A DNA stretch of 64,000 bases from the NCBI GenBank assembly GCA_049840435.1, contig JASGKY010000013.1, positions 124,001 through 188,000 of the forward strand, given 5' to 3'. Source of the stretch: JADLHS01 sp049840435. GTDB lineage: Bacteria; Verrucomicrobiota; Verrucomicrobiia; Limisphaerales; JADLHS01. Both the position numbers and the translations under genes were made by a program. Below the pieces are notes generated by a model that saw nothing but the letters and a program-made list of their open reading frames with translations, did no database searches and was not told the origin of the DNA. Shown here one piece after another: positions 36,066-44,146 of this stretch; positions within the stretch are counted from its first letter, which is position 1; every line of letters begins with the position of its first letter.

Positions 36066-37579
36066 TGAATCTCGACCGCGATCAATCCACTGCCCGCACC
36101 TCCACTCCGAATGAAGTGGCTGGTGAAGTCAGCGGTGTGGTCGCGTCGGTGTTTGCGGCTGCGCGTTCGGCGCAGCTTGTGTGGAGTCGTACGCCTATTA
36201 CCCAACGCTTGCAGCAGATTCGGAAATTGCGGGCGTTGATTGCCGAACACAGCACTGAACTGGCCGAGAGCGCCGCTGCAGCGCGCCGCCGTCCGATCAG
36301 CGAATCACTCGTTGCGGAAGTTGTTCCACTAGCCGAGGCCTGTTGCTTCCTTGAAAAGCGAGCCGCGAAGATTCTCGCCCCGCATCGATTTGGGGCGGGT
36401 GGGCGTCCTCTTTGGCTGAGCGGCGTGAAATCGGAAATCCGCCGTGAGTCTTGGGGGGTAGTGTTGGTCATCGGTCCGGGGAATTATCCCTTGCTGTTGC
36501 CGGGAGTGCAGATTGTCCAGGCGCTGGTTGCTGGAAATGCCGTCGTGTTGAAGCCTGGGCTTGGTGGTTCGCCGGCGGCGCGTGTGTTGCGTCGTTTGAT
36601 CGAGCTTGCCGGTATTGATGCGCATTTGCTTGGCCTATTGCCGGAGTCGGCGGAAGCGGCGCGCGTGGCGATTTCCTCTCGCCCCAACAAAGTTTTGTTT
36701 ACTGGCTCGGCGGCGGTTGGTGAGCAAGTGCTGTTTCAACTCGCTCCGCAACTCACGCCCGCGACGATGGAGCTCGGCGGTTGCGATGCGGTCATCATTC
36801 GCGCCGACGCGGATTTGGATTTGGTGGTCAAGGCGCTGAAGTTCGGGCTCACCATAAACGACGGCGCCACCTGCATGGCGCCGAAACGAATCTTTGTTGC
36901 GGCAGCACGCGCCACGGAACTCGAAGGCCGCCTTGCTGATGCGCTGCGTGCCACGACTGCGGTTCGCCGGCTGGGTGGCACATTGCAATCAGCGGTGGAA
37001 GATTTATTGGTCGGCGGCGCGCACTTCATCGCTGGCGGGTTGGTCGGGGAAGAATCCATCCGGCTTCCAGCAGTCATGGGTGGCGTTGCCGCAAATGCCA
37101 AGTTTCTCCGCGAGGACGTCTTTGCTCCAGTGACCGTCATGATCACGGTCGCTGACGACCACGAAGCCGCTTCGCGGACGAATGATTGCCCCTACGGTCT
37201 GGGTGCGAGCATTTTCTCGCGGGACGAAACAGCAGCGCAGGAATTGGCGGCGCGACTTAATGTCGGCGTGGTCACGATCAACGATCTGTTGTTGCCGACG
37301 GCGGATGCCCGCCTGCCGTTTGGGGGGCGCGGGCGTAGCGGGTTTGGCAGCACGCGTGGCGCGGAAGGTTTGTTGGAGTTGACCGTGCCGAAGGTGGTCA
37401 CGACTACGCGCACGCGGTTTCGATTCGCCTTTGAGCCTCCACATCCTGCCGACGCGGAATTGTTTCAATCCTATCTGAATGCCTCTCATCGAATCGGCCT
37501 TGGAGCTCGGGTGAAAGCGGCGCTTGGCGTTCTCAAGAACTTGATCGGTCGTTCCAAATCCAAATCTCCACGGAATTGA
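36065..37579 (+). CDS. Aldehyde dehydrogenase, probably apocarotenal-oxidising
   Basis: A 504-residue ALDH-superfamily protein with the nucleotide-binding region WGVVLVIGPGNYPLLLP, the general-base Glu in MELGG, the catalytic Cys in NDGATCMAPKR and the C-terminal PFGGRGRSGFGSTRG. A hydrophobic, basic C-terminal tail of about 60 residues (RIGLGARVKAALGVLKNLIGR) may bind membranes, as expected for a lipophilic aldehyde. It lies between the two carotenoid desaturase-like genes, 1-nt overlap upstream and 3-nt gap downstream. By analogy with AldH in staphyloxanthin synthesis, it should oxidise a carotenoid aldehyde to the acid. That substrate is inferred from context. Confidence 0.85.
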   Translation: MNLDRDQSTARTSTPNEVAGEVSGVVASVFAAARSAQLVWSRTPITQRLQQIRKLRALIAEHSTELAESAAAARRRPISESLVAEVVPLAEACCFLEKRAAKILAPHRFGAGGRPLWLSGVKSEIRRESWGVVLVIGPGNYPLLLPGVQIVQALVAGNAVVLKPGLGGSPAARVLRRLIELAGIDAHLLGLLPESAEAARVAISSRPNKVLFTGSAAVGEQVLFQLAPQLTPATMELGGCDAVIIRADADLDLVVKALKFGLTINDGATCMAPKRIFVAAARATELEGRLADALRATTAVRRLGGTLQSAVEDLLVGGAHFIAGGLVGEESIRLPAVMGGVAANAKFLREDVFAPVTVMITVADDHEAASRTNDCPYGLGASIFSRDETAAQELAARLNVGVVTINDLLLPTADARLPFGGRGRSGFGSTRGAEGLLELTVPKVVTTTRTRFRFAFEPPHPADAELFQSYLNASHRIGLGARVKAALGVLKNLIGRSKSKSPRN

Positions 37580-37582
37580 ATT

Positions 37583-39163
37583 ATGAAAACCCAGCAATCT
37601 GATCGTATCGGAATCATCGGTGGTGGGCTTGGTGGTTTGGCCGCGGCCTGCACGCTCGCGGCGCGTGGTTATGCTGTGACGTTGTTCGAGCGCAATTCTT
37701 GGCTTGGTGGCAAAGCAGCGCAACTTGAAGGTGCTGGGTTTCGCTTCGACATGGGGCCAACCATTGTAACCATACCGTCGGTTTTGCGCCGCATCTTCAG
37801 CGAAGCGGGGCGGCGCATGGAGGATTACCTCAACCTCGTCCGCCTCGACCCGCAATGGCGTTGCTTTTTTGAAGACGGCTCGGTGCTCAATCTTCATCAA
37901 GACCCGGAGGTCATGACGAAGACGCTCGATCAGTTTTCTCCCGGCACAAATTCTGGCGCGCACTATCGCAAGTTTCTCAAGATGAGCGCGCGCTTGAACG
38001 ACATCTCGCAGCGCCAGTTCTTTTACAAATCCATCGGCGGCCTTGGCGACATGATTGATTTCAAGGCGGCGTTCGATGCGAAATTGCTCAACGACGTCTT
38101 CTCGATGCGCATGGGCCACACCGTCGCAGGCACAGTGCGAGCGTTCAATCCCGATCCACGCGTGGCGCAGATGATTGACCACTACACGCAATACGTTGGT
38201 TCGTCGCCGTATGGCTCGCCGGCCATTTTGTGTGGCATCGCCCACATGCAGACGGATGAAGGCGTCTGGTATCCGATTGGCGGAACGCGCGCTGTGCCGC
38301 TGGCGTTGGAAAAACTGGCGTGTGAACTGGGTGTCGAATTCCGCCTCAACACCAAGATTGAAAAAGTCCTTCAGCGTAATGGCGAAGTGGTCGGGGTGCG
38401 CACGGATTTAGGTGTAGAAATCCCATTGCGCGCCATCGTGTCCAACTGCGATTCCGTCCGCACGCATCGCGAACTCATCAACGGTGATGTCGGCGCGAAG
38501 TTTGAGAAACGTCGGGGCTACGAGGCCGCTTGTTCAGGTGTGGTGCTGTATCTCGGCTTGAAGAAGCGCTACGACCATCTCGCGCATCATGACTTCGTGT
38601 TCAGTCGCGATCCGCACGAGGAATTCGAGTGGATTTACCAGAAGGGCGAGCCCGCGCCTGACCCGACCTGTTATCTCGCGGCGACGACCTGTAGTGAAAC
38701 GGCCACTGCTCCCGCTGGTGGCGAAGCGTTGTATGTGCTGGTCCATACTCCGTATCTCCGCCCGCATCATGATTGGAAGAACATGTTGCCGGCGTATCGG
38801 CGCATCATCATCGAAAAGCTCAAGCGCACCGGGCAGATGCCGGACCTCGAAGAACGCATCGTATTCGAGGGCACGTTGACGCCGCAGGACATCAATGATC
38901 GTTATCACGTGCTCAACGGTGCGATCTACGGACTAGCGAGCCACGGCCGTTTCCTCGGCGCGTTCAAACCGGGCAACCGTTCGCCCGACCTGCGCGGTCT
39001 GTATCTCGCCGGCGGCGCCGCGCATCCCGGGCCGGGTATGCCGATGGTGCTGATGAGCGGTTGGATCGCAGCGGATGTGCTCGACCAAGACGGCGTGGCG
39101 CAATCGGCGGATGCCTTCACGACCAAGGTCGCGGAGCGCGAAGGTGAACTTGTGGCGGCTTGA
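37583..39163 (+). CDS. CrtI/CrtN/CrtP-type carotenoid desaturase/oxidase (2)
   Basis: A 526-residue FAD enzyme with GGGLGGLAAACTLAARGYAV, the FERNSWLGGKAAQ strand, FDMGPTIVTIP, and the C-terminal LRGLYLAGGAAHPGPGMPMVLMSG. The region VGSSPYGSPAILCGIAHMQTDEGVWYPIGGTRAVPLAL is closer to classical phytoene/diapophytoene desaturases than the equivalent part of the first enzyme, so this is the better candidate for the desaturase. It follows the ALDH gene by 3 nt and precedes the acyltransferase by 5 nt. No phytoene or dehydrosqualene synthase is encoded in the window, so the polyene precursor is made elsewhere. Confidence 0.88.
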   Translation: MKTQQSDRIGIIGGGLGGLAAACTLAARGYAVTLFERNSWLGGKAAQLEGAGFRFDMGPTIVTIPSVLRRIFSEAGRRMEDYLNLVRLDPQWRCFFEDGSVLNLHQDPEVMTKTLDQFSPGTNSGAHYRKFLKMSARLNDISQRQFFYKSIGGLGDMIDFKAAFDAKLLNDVFSMRMGHTVAGTVRAFNPDPRVAQMIDHYTQYVGSSPYGSPAILCGIAHMQTDEGVWYPIGGTRAVPLALEKLACELGVEFRLNTKIEKVLQRNGEVVGVRTDLGVEIPLRAIVSNCDSVRTHRELINGDVGAKFEKRRGYEAACSGVVLYLGLKKRYDHLAHHDFVFSRDPHEEFEWIYQKGEPAPDPTCYLAATTCSETATAPAGGEALYVLVHTPYLRPHHDWKNMLPAYRRIIIEKLKRTGQMPDLEERIVFEGTLTPQDINDRYHVLNGAIYGLASHGRFLGAFKPGNRSPDLRGLYLAGGAAHPGPGMPMVLMSGWIAADVLDQDGVAQSADAFTTKVAEREGELVAA

Positions 39164-39168
39164 GTGTT

Positions 39169-40056
39169 ATGCTGCGTGGTAGCGAAATTCCCCTCACCCC
39201 GGCTCTCTCCCCCTCGGATGGGGAGAGGATGGCCGCTAGGCTGGGTGCGGGGAGTTCGGGTGCAGCGGATTCAGCCAAAGTTTCTGGCGGTGGAATTTCT
39301 CCGCTGCTGCTCGGCGGGTTCACCTGGTATTCGCGGCGATACCTGCGGCGGCACTTTCATTCGCTGCGTATTTCGCGGAGTGGTTGTTTGCCCAAGGCAA
39401 AAGGGTTTCCCTTGGTGGTCTATTCAAATCACGCTTCGTGGTTTGATCCGCTCGTGGGCTTGGTGCTGAAGGCGCATTGCTATCCGCAGCGTAATCTATT
39501 TGTACCGATGGATGCGACGGCGTTGGCTCGTTATGGTTTTTTCCGTAAGTTAGGTTTCTTTCCAGTCGAGCAAAACCACCGGCGCGGTGCGGTGCAGTTT
39601 CTGCGCGGCGCGGAAATGATTCTCAAGTCTGAGCAAAGCTTGCTGGCGGTTACGCCCCAGGGACGATTCGCCGATGTGCGCGAGCGGCCGGTGAAATTTG
39701 CTGGCGGACTCGGCTTGCTTGCGAGTCGAGTCGAGCGCGCGGTCTTCGTGCCGCTGGCGATGGAATACGTTTTCTGGGAAGAACGCCTGCCGGAAATCCT
39801 TGTACGGTTTGGTATGCCGACCACCATCGGAAGCGGCAGCGGCCAACATTCTGCGCATAAATGGACGGCGTTTTTCGAGGCGCGGTTACAGGAGAATCAG
39901 GACGCGCTGGCGATTGAGTCGCAGCGGCGTGAGGCTTCCGAGTTCGAGAATATCCTGCGTGGCGACGCAGGGCAGGGCGGCGTGTATGACTGGTGGCGGT
40001 CACTGCGGGCAAAGTTGCGTGGGGAAGTATTTCACATGGAGCACGGCAACCGATGA
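39169..40056 (+). CDS. 1-acyl-glycerol-3-phosphate-type acyltransferase of the carotenoid operon
   Basis: A 295-residue PlsC-fold protein with the catalytic block NHASWFD (H-x4-D), substrate block RYGFFRKLGFF, and TPQGRFAD in place of FPEG. In staphyloxanthin synthesis a comparable acyltransferase (CrtO) esterifies the sugar of the carotenoid glycoside. The same role is inferred here. Residues about 8-28 (PLTPALSPSDGER and following) are encoded by a palindromic repeat (39191-39253) read in frame, so the native N-terminus may lie later or the repeat is tolerated in the protein. The stop overlaps the next start (ATGA). Confidence 0.82.
   Translation: MLRGSEIPLTPALSPSDGERMAARLGAGSSGAADSAKVSGGGISPLLLGGFTWYSRRYLRRHFHSLRISRSGCLPKAKGFPLVVYSNHASWFDPLVGLVLKAHCYPQRNLFVPMDATALARYGFFRKLGFFPVEQNHRRGAVQFLRGAEMILKSEQSLLAVTPQGRFADVRERPVKFAGGLGLLASRVERAVFVPLAMEYVFWEERLPEILVRFGMPTTIGSGSGQHSAHKWTAFFEARLQENQDALAIESQRREASEFENILRGDAGQGGVYDWWRSLRAKLRGEVFHMEHGNR
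39191..39253. repeat. Palindromic 'CTCTCCCC' repeat inside the acyltransferase N-terminus
   Basis: Inner arms CTCTCCCC (39205-39212) and GGGGAGAG (39220-39227) are flanked by longer imperfect arms (CCTCACCCCGGC and GCTGGGTGCGGGG). The translated form, PLTPALSPS.GE, is a recognisable signature of this dispersed bacterial repeat. Confidence 0.65.
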
Positions 40057-41189
40057 ACTGGAACACGCTTGCTTTGATTGCATTGGTGCTCGCGGCGATT
40101 CCCGCCGTGTTGATGCTGGTTAATCTACCATTGTATCGAAGACTACCACGCAGTGGCGACAAGGTGATGAAAGTATCGGTTTTGATTCCGGCGCGGAACG
40201 AAGAGGCAAATATAGCAGCCGCATTGGAATCAGTGCTTGCCAATCAAGGAATCCACTTTGAAGTCGTGGTGCTGGACGATCATTCAACGGATCGCACGGC
40301 GGAAATTGTTGCTGAGATTGCCGATCGCGATTCGAGGGTGCGATTGGCATTCGCCCCGCCGCTGCCGGCGGGTTGGTGCGGCAAGCCGCACGCGTGTCAG
40401 GTGCTGACGCAACGGGCACGGCACGACACCTTGGTTTTCATTGATGCCGATGTGCAAATCGCACCCGATGGCTTGCTGCGGATGCAGGGATTTCTTGAAA
40501 CATCCGGGGCGGCTCTCGCCAGCGGCGTGCCGCATCAGGAGCTTGGTACGTTCAGCGAGCGATTGTTGCTGCCGCAAATACATTTCGTGCTGCTGGGCTA
40601 CCTGCCGTTGCCAATGGTGCGGTGGACCAGGCGACCGGCGTTCTCGGCGGGGTGTGGTCAGTTGTTTGCCATTCGGCGCGAAGCATACGAAGCCGTGGGT
40701 GGACACGAACCGGTTCGCACGACTTTGCACGACGGCGTGAAACTACCGCGCTTGTTCCGGCGACATGGTTTCAAAACTGATTTGTTCGATGCGACGGATG
40801 TGGCGTCGTGCCGGATGTATCGCACGAATGGCGAAGTCTGGCGCGGTCTGGACAAGAATGCCACGGAAGGGTTGGCGGCGCCGGGCACAATCTTGCCGAT
40901 GAGTCTGCTGCTGTTTGGTGGGCAGGTGTTGCCGTTCCTGTTGATTCCAGTGCTGGCGCAGATGAATTCTCTCGCGGTGGCGGCAACAATTCTGGCCATG
41001 ATGCTGGCATGGTTGCCGCGAATGATTGCGGTGGTGCGTTTTCGTCAGCCGCTCGGGAGCGCGTTGCTGCATCCAGTCGGCGTGCTGGCGTTGTTGGCGA
41101 TACAATGGTTTGCTTTGGCCCGGCAGCTCGCCGGTAAGCCAGCGGTGTGGAAGGGGCGCAGTTACGGCGCGACGCCGAAAACAGCATGA
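40053..41189 (+). CDS. GT2-family membrane glycosyltransferase (CrtQ-like)
   Basis: A 378-residue protein: an N-terminal membrane helix (LALIALVLAAIPAVLMLV), then a GT-A domain with VSVLIPARNEEANI, VVLDDHSTDRT, FIDADV (DxD metal site) and the acceptor-side SAGCGQLFAIRREAYEAVGGH, and two or three C-terminal membrane helices. This arrangement matches CrtQ-type glucosyltransferases that glucosylate carotenoid carboxylates. Context (adjacent acyltransferase, ALDH and two Crt enzymes) supports carotenoid glycosylation. The start overlaps the acyltransferase stop (ATGA), and the stop overlaps the next start likewise. The chosen ATG (40053) omits a longer, poorly supported extension. Confidence 0.85.
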   Translation: MNWNTLALIALVLAAIPAVLMLVNLPLYRRLPRSGDKVMKVSVLIPARNEEANIAAALESVLANQGIHFEVVVLDDHSTDRTAEIVAEIADRDSRVRLAFAPPLPAGWCGKPHACQVLTQRARHDTLVFIDADVQIAPDGLLRMQGFLETSGAALASGVPHQELGTFSERLLLPQIHFVLLGYLPLPMVRWTRRPAFSAGCGQLFAIRREAYEAVGGHEPVRTTLHDGVKLPRLFRRHGFKTDLFDATDVASCRMYRTNGEVWRGLDKNATEGLAAPGTILPMSLLLFGGQVLPFLLIPVLAQMNSLAVAATILAMMLAWLPRMIAVVRFRQPLGSALLHPVGVLALLAIQWFALARQLAGKPAVWKGRSYGATPKTA

Positions 41190-41707
41190 GACAGTGGATC
41201 GTCATAGGTTGCTTTTGCATGATCGCGAGTTTGGGATTCGCGGCTTCGCTCACCAACGCCCCGGCGTGTATTGAATTGCCGGATCAATTTGAGAAACCAC
41301 AGAAGCTTTCCTTCCCCAATACAAACATCACGGTGTTGACGCTTGCGGATCGCAAAGGTTCGGACCAGATCGCGGGTTGGGTCGAGCCGGTCGCGAAGCA
41401 ATTCGGGACGCGCGTGGACGTGCGGGGCATTGCTGATGTTTCGGCGGTGCCGCGATTATTGCGCGGAACGGTGCGGTCCGCGTTTCGCAAGGAGCAGTCG
41501 TATCCGGTGATGATGGATTGGTCCGGCAAAGAGGTGGCCAAGTTCGCCCCCAAGGAAAATGTCACGACGGTGTTGTTGATTGATGGACAGGGGAAAATTT
41601 TGCGACGTTACGAAGGCGCGGCGAAGAAGCCGGAAGTGGAAGAACTTTGCAAAGTAATTCAGGAAATGTTGCCCAGGCAGGAAGCCAAGGTTGCCGCAAA
41701 GCCATGA
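41186..41707 (+). CDS. Secreted redoxin-like protein in the carotenoid/photolyase operon
   Basis: A 173-residue protein with a signal peptide (MRQWIVIGCFCMIASLGFAA) and a thioredoxin-like core: TNITVLTLADRKG, VDVRGIADVSAVPRLLRGTVRSAF, YPVMMDWSGKEVAKF, VTTVLLIDGQGKILRRYEG. The usual CxxC is missing, as in YtfJ-like proteins, so a dithiol role is unlikely. It overlaps both neighbours through ATGA junctions, placing it firmly in the operon between glycosyltransferase and photolyase. Its function is unknown. A binding or structural role in the periplasm is possible. Confidence 0.75.
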   Translation: MRQWIVIGCFCMIASLGFAASLTNAPACIELPDQFEKPQKLSFPNTNITVLTLADRKGSDQIAGWVEPVAKQFGTRVDVRGIADVSAVPRLLRGTVRSAFRKEQSYPVMMDWSGKEVAKFAPKENVTTVLLIDGQGKILRRYEGAAKKPEVEELCKVIQEMLPRQEAKVAAKP

Positions 41708-43200
41708 AGGAAGTTTCACTCGTCTGGTTTCGACTCGATTTGCGGCTGGCTGATAATCCCGCCCTAAGCGCGGCAATAAAGCGCGGGGCGGTTGTGCCCA
41801 TCTTCATTCACGCACCGGAGGAAGAAGTGCCGTGGGTGCCGGGCGGCGCGGCATTGTGGTGGTTGCATCAATCGCTGGCGGCGCACGAAGCGGCGCTGCG
41901 GGAAGTCGGTTCGGAACTCGTCATTCGGCGTGGGCCGACTTTGGTGACGCTGCGGGCTTTGGTGAAGGAAACTGGCGCGACGGCGGTGTTTTGGAATCGG
42001 CGTTACGAGCCAGCGGTGACGGCACGCGACACGCAGATCAAAGCGTCTTTGCGCGCGGATGGATTGCTGGTGGAGAGTTTTAATGCGGCGTTGTTGCATG
42101 AGCCGTGGACGATTCAGAATCAAAGCAAGAAACCGTTCCAAGTCTTCACGCCGTTCTGGAAACATTGTTTGACCAAGCCTGATCCTGAAGTGCCGCTGAC
42201 AGTGCCGAAAAGGTTGGCCGCTCCGGAGCGCTGGCCAACGTCGCTCGAGCTGGACGCATTAGAGCTCGAGCCAAAAATAAAGTGGGCGGAAGGAATGCGC
42301 GCTGTCTGGCAGCCGGGAGAAGCTGGCGCAGGTAGGCTGTTGAAGGAGTTTCTCGCGAACGCGTTCACGGATTATGCCGAGAAGCGCAATCGGCCTGACC
42401 TGCGTGGCACGTCCCGGCTTTCGCCGCATCTGCATTTTGGCGAAATCAGTCCGCGTCAGATTTGGCACGGAGTGCGACAAGGCTTCGGAGCGCCGGCCTC
42501 CGATCCGGCGCGAAGTGTAGGCGAGAGTTCAACGAGCCGGGCCGGAGGCCGGCGCTCCATCGTAGACTGGCGCATGTCACAATTTTTAGCCGAAGTTGGT
42601 TGGCGGGAGTTTGCGCATCATCTATTGCATCATTTCCCGCACACGCCGACGGAGCCGTTGCGCGAAGACTTCAAAAAATTTCCGTGGCGCAAGGATGCAG
42701 CGTTTCTCAAGGCGTGGCAGAAGGGGCAGACTGGCTATCCCATCGTGGATGCCGGAATGCGCGAATTGTGGACGACGGGCTGGATGCACAATCGCGTGCG
42801 GATGATTGTGGCGTCGTTTCTCGTGAAGGATTTGCTGCTGTCGTGGCGTGAGGGGGCGGCGTGGTTTTGGGATACATTGGTGGACGCCGACCTCGCGCAG
42901 AATACGCTTGGTTGGCAATGGACGGCAGGTTGCGGTGCGGATGCCGCACCGTATTTCCGGGTCTTCAATCCGGTAAGTCAGGGCGAGAAGTTTGATCCTC
43001 AGGGCGATTATGTGCGGAAGTGGTGTCCGGAACTGGCGCGGTTGTCAGACGAGTGGTTGCATCAGCCGCACAAAGCGCCATCAGATGTGTTGACGCGGGC
43101 GGGAATCGAATTAGGTCGCACGTATCCCGTGCCGATGGTCAGTCATGCGATTGCCCGGGAGGTTGCGTTGGAGGCGTTCGCGAAATTGAAGGAGAAATGA
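41704..43200 (+). CDS. phrB: Deoxyribodipyrimidine photolyase (cryptochrome/photolyase family)
   Basis: A 498-residue protein: N-terminal antenna-binding domain (SLVWFRLDLRLADNPAL) and FAD domain with RPDLRGTSRLSPHLHFGEISPRQIW, FLAEVGWREFAHHLLHHFP, WQKGQTGYPIVDAGMRELWTTGWMHNRVRM and DLAQNTLGWQWTAGCGADAAPYFRVFNP. It repairs UV-induced pyrimidine dimers using blue light. It is the last gene of the light operon, joined to the redoxin by ATGA. Between residues about 262 and 285 the frame passes through a 72-bp palindromic repeat (42487-42558), adding a low-complexity loop (APASDPARSVGESS...) absent from typical family members. Because 72 is a multiple of 3 the frame is kept. Confidence 0.93.
   Translation: MKEVSLVWFRLDLRLADNPALSAAIKRGAVVPIFIHAPEEEVPWVPGGAALWWLHQSLAAHEAALREVGSELVIRRGPTLVTLRALVKETGATAVFWNRRYEPAVTARDTQIKASLRADGLLVESFNAALLHEPWTIQNQSKKPFQVFTPFWKHCLTKPDPEVPLTVPKRLAAPERWPTSLELDALELEPKIKWAEGMRAVWQPGEAGAGRLLKEFLANAFTDYAEKRNRPDLRGTSRLSPHLHFGEISPRQIWHGVRQGFGAPASDPARSVGESSTSRAGGRRSIVDWRMSQFLAEVGWREFAHHLLHHFPHTPTEPLREDFKKFPWRKDAAFLKAWQKGQTGYPIVDAGMRELWTTGWMHNRVRMIVASFLVKDLLLSWREGAAWFWDTLVDADLAQNTLGWQWTAGCGADAAPYFRVFNPVSQGEKFDPQGDYVRKWCPELARLSDEWLHQPHKAPSDVLTRAGIELGRTYPVPMVSHAIAREVALEAFAKLKEK
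42487..42558. repeat. 72-bp palindromic repeat inserted in frame in the photolyase gene
   Basis: GGAGCGCCGGCCTCCG (42487-42502) is the exact reverse complement of 42543-42558. The same GGAGCGCCGG core occurs in an intergenic element at 57562-57651, which identifies it as a dispersed family rather than native coding sequence. Confidence 0.75.
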
Positions 43201-43257
43201 AGCGAAATTCCCGCTTCGTTCTTGACCGGCGCGACGGTTTGGATTGCACTGCTGGCC

Positions 43258-43656
43258 ATGAAAAAAGGATTTTTCGCTCTGTTGGCCGGTGCGGTAGTCA
43301 TAGCGCTCACCGGGTGTGTGAATACCGTGTCGGAAAGCAAAACGGCGGGGGTCAAACTCTCACCGGATCAATTGGAAAACCGGTACGAGGTGTCGCTCAA
43401 TCAGGCCTATGACGCGTCTAAGCGCGCGATGACTAGCTTTGGCATGGTCGCCCGCGAATCAAACCTGCTGACGAGCAGCAATCAAGTGCGCACCTTGGAG
43501 GGCAAGGCGAATGGTCGCGATGTCTGGGTGCGCGTCGAAGCGTTGGACCCGAAATTGACGTCGGTGAAAGTGCAGGCGCGTTCGACCTGGTCCGGCAGCG
43601 ATGTGCAGACGGCGCATGAACTCGCAACGCGGATTGCGTTGGAAATTGCGAAATGA
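43258..43656 (+). CDS. DUF3568-like lipoprotein (1)
   Basis: A 132-residue protein with a lipoprotein signal peptide ending LTGC, followed by about 110 residues: NRYEVSLNQAYDASKRAMTSFG, then VRTLEGKANGRDVWVRVEALDPKLTSVKVQAR. The fold, with an amphipathic helix followed by strands, resembles DUF3568 lipoproteins. It is a paralogue of the next gene (shared NRY, VRT.EG..NGR and V.VR.EAL.PK). Expected location is the outer-membrane inner leaflet. The ATG at 43258 is chosen because the lipobox follows at a normal distance. It starts 57 bp after the photolyase stop. Confidence 0.8.
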   Translation: MKKGFFALLAGAVVIALTGCVNTVSESKTAGVKLSPDQLENRYEVSLNQAYDASKRAMTSFGMVARESNLLTSSNQVRTLEGKANGRDVWVRVEALDPKLTSVKVQARSTWSGSDVQTAHELATRIALEIAK

Positions 43657-43695
43657 ACGGCGGTTGGATTTGCGTGTGGTGATGGAAGGCATGGA

Positions 43696-44094
43696 ATGGT
43701 TATGAAAAATCTAACGACTTTTTTGGCAATGGCAGTCGTTTTGGGGCTGGTCGGTTGCGTGGGGAAAGTGACAGAAACCACGCCCGGCAGCAAACCAGCC
43801 TACCGCGATCGCGTCACCAATCGGTATCAGAAGACCGTGGATCAGGTTTTTGAGGCGACCAAGCAGGCAGTGACCAGCTTTGGGAATGTCACGCGGGCGG
43901 ATACCGTGCCGGCGGCCACTAATCAAGTCCGCACCGTAGAAGGCATGATCAATGGCCGCGAGATCTATGTGCGGATCGAGGCGTTGGCCCCAAAAAACAC
44001 TGAAGCAGTCGTGCAGGTTCGCACGAAGACGGGGGGGACGGATTTGCGCCTAGCTGCTGACGTAGTTCGCCAAATAGGCGTGTATCTGGAGTGA
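43696..44094 (+). CDS. DUF3568-like lipoprotein (2)
   Basis: A 132-residue paralogue of the preceding lipoprotein. The signal peptide ends LVGC, and the body contains NRYQKTVDQVFEATKQAVTSFGNVTRAD and VRTVEGMINGREIYVRIEALAPKNTEAVVQVR. The duplicates are about 40 bp apart and probably co-transcribed. Two close ATGs (43696 and 43702) are possible. A clear terminator follows at 44117. The tandem pair suggests a heteromeric or redundant envelope component, but the function is not known. Confidence 0.8.
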   Translation: MVMKNLTTFLAMAVVLGLVGCVGKVTETTPGSKPAYRDRVTNRYQKTVDQVFEATKQAVTSFGNVTRADTVPAATNQVRTVEGMINGREIYVRIEALAPKNTEAVVQVRTKTGGTDLRLAADVVRQIGVYLE

Positions 44095-44116
44095 GTTCAA
44101 CTTTCTAGCCAACCTG

Positions 44117-44146
44117 AGCCGGACTTCACGTCCGGCTTTTTATTTT
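44117..44146 (+). terminator. Terminator after the lipoprotein pair
   Basis: AGCCGGAC (44117-44124) pairs perfectly with GTCCGGCT (44130-44137), followed by TTTTATTTT. It closes the plus-strand run and lies against the convergent PilT-like gene. Confidence 0.8.
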
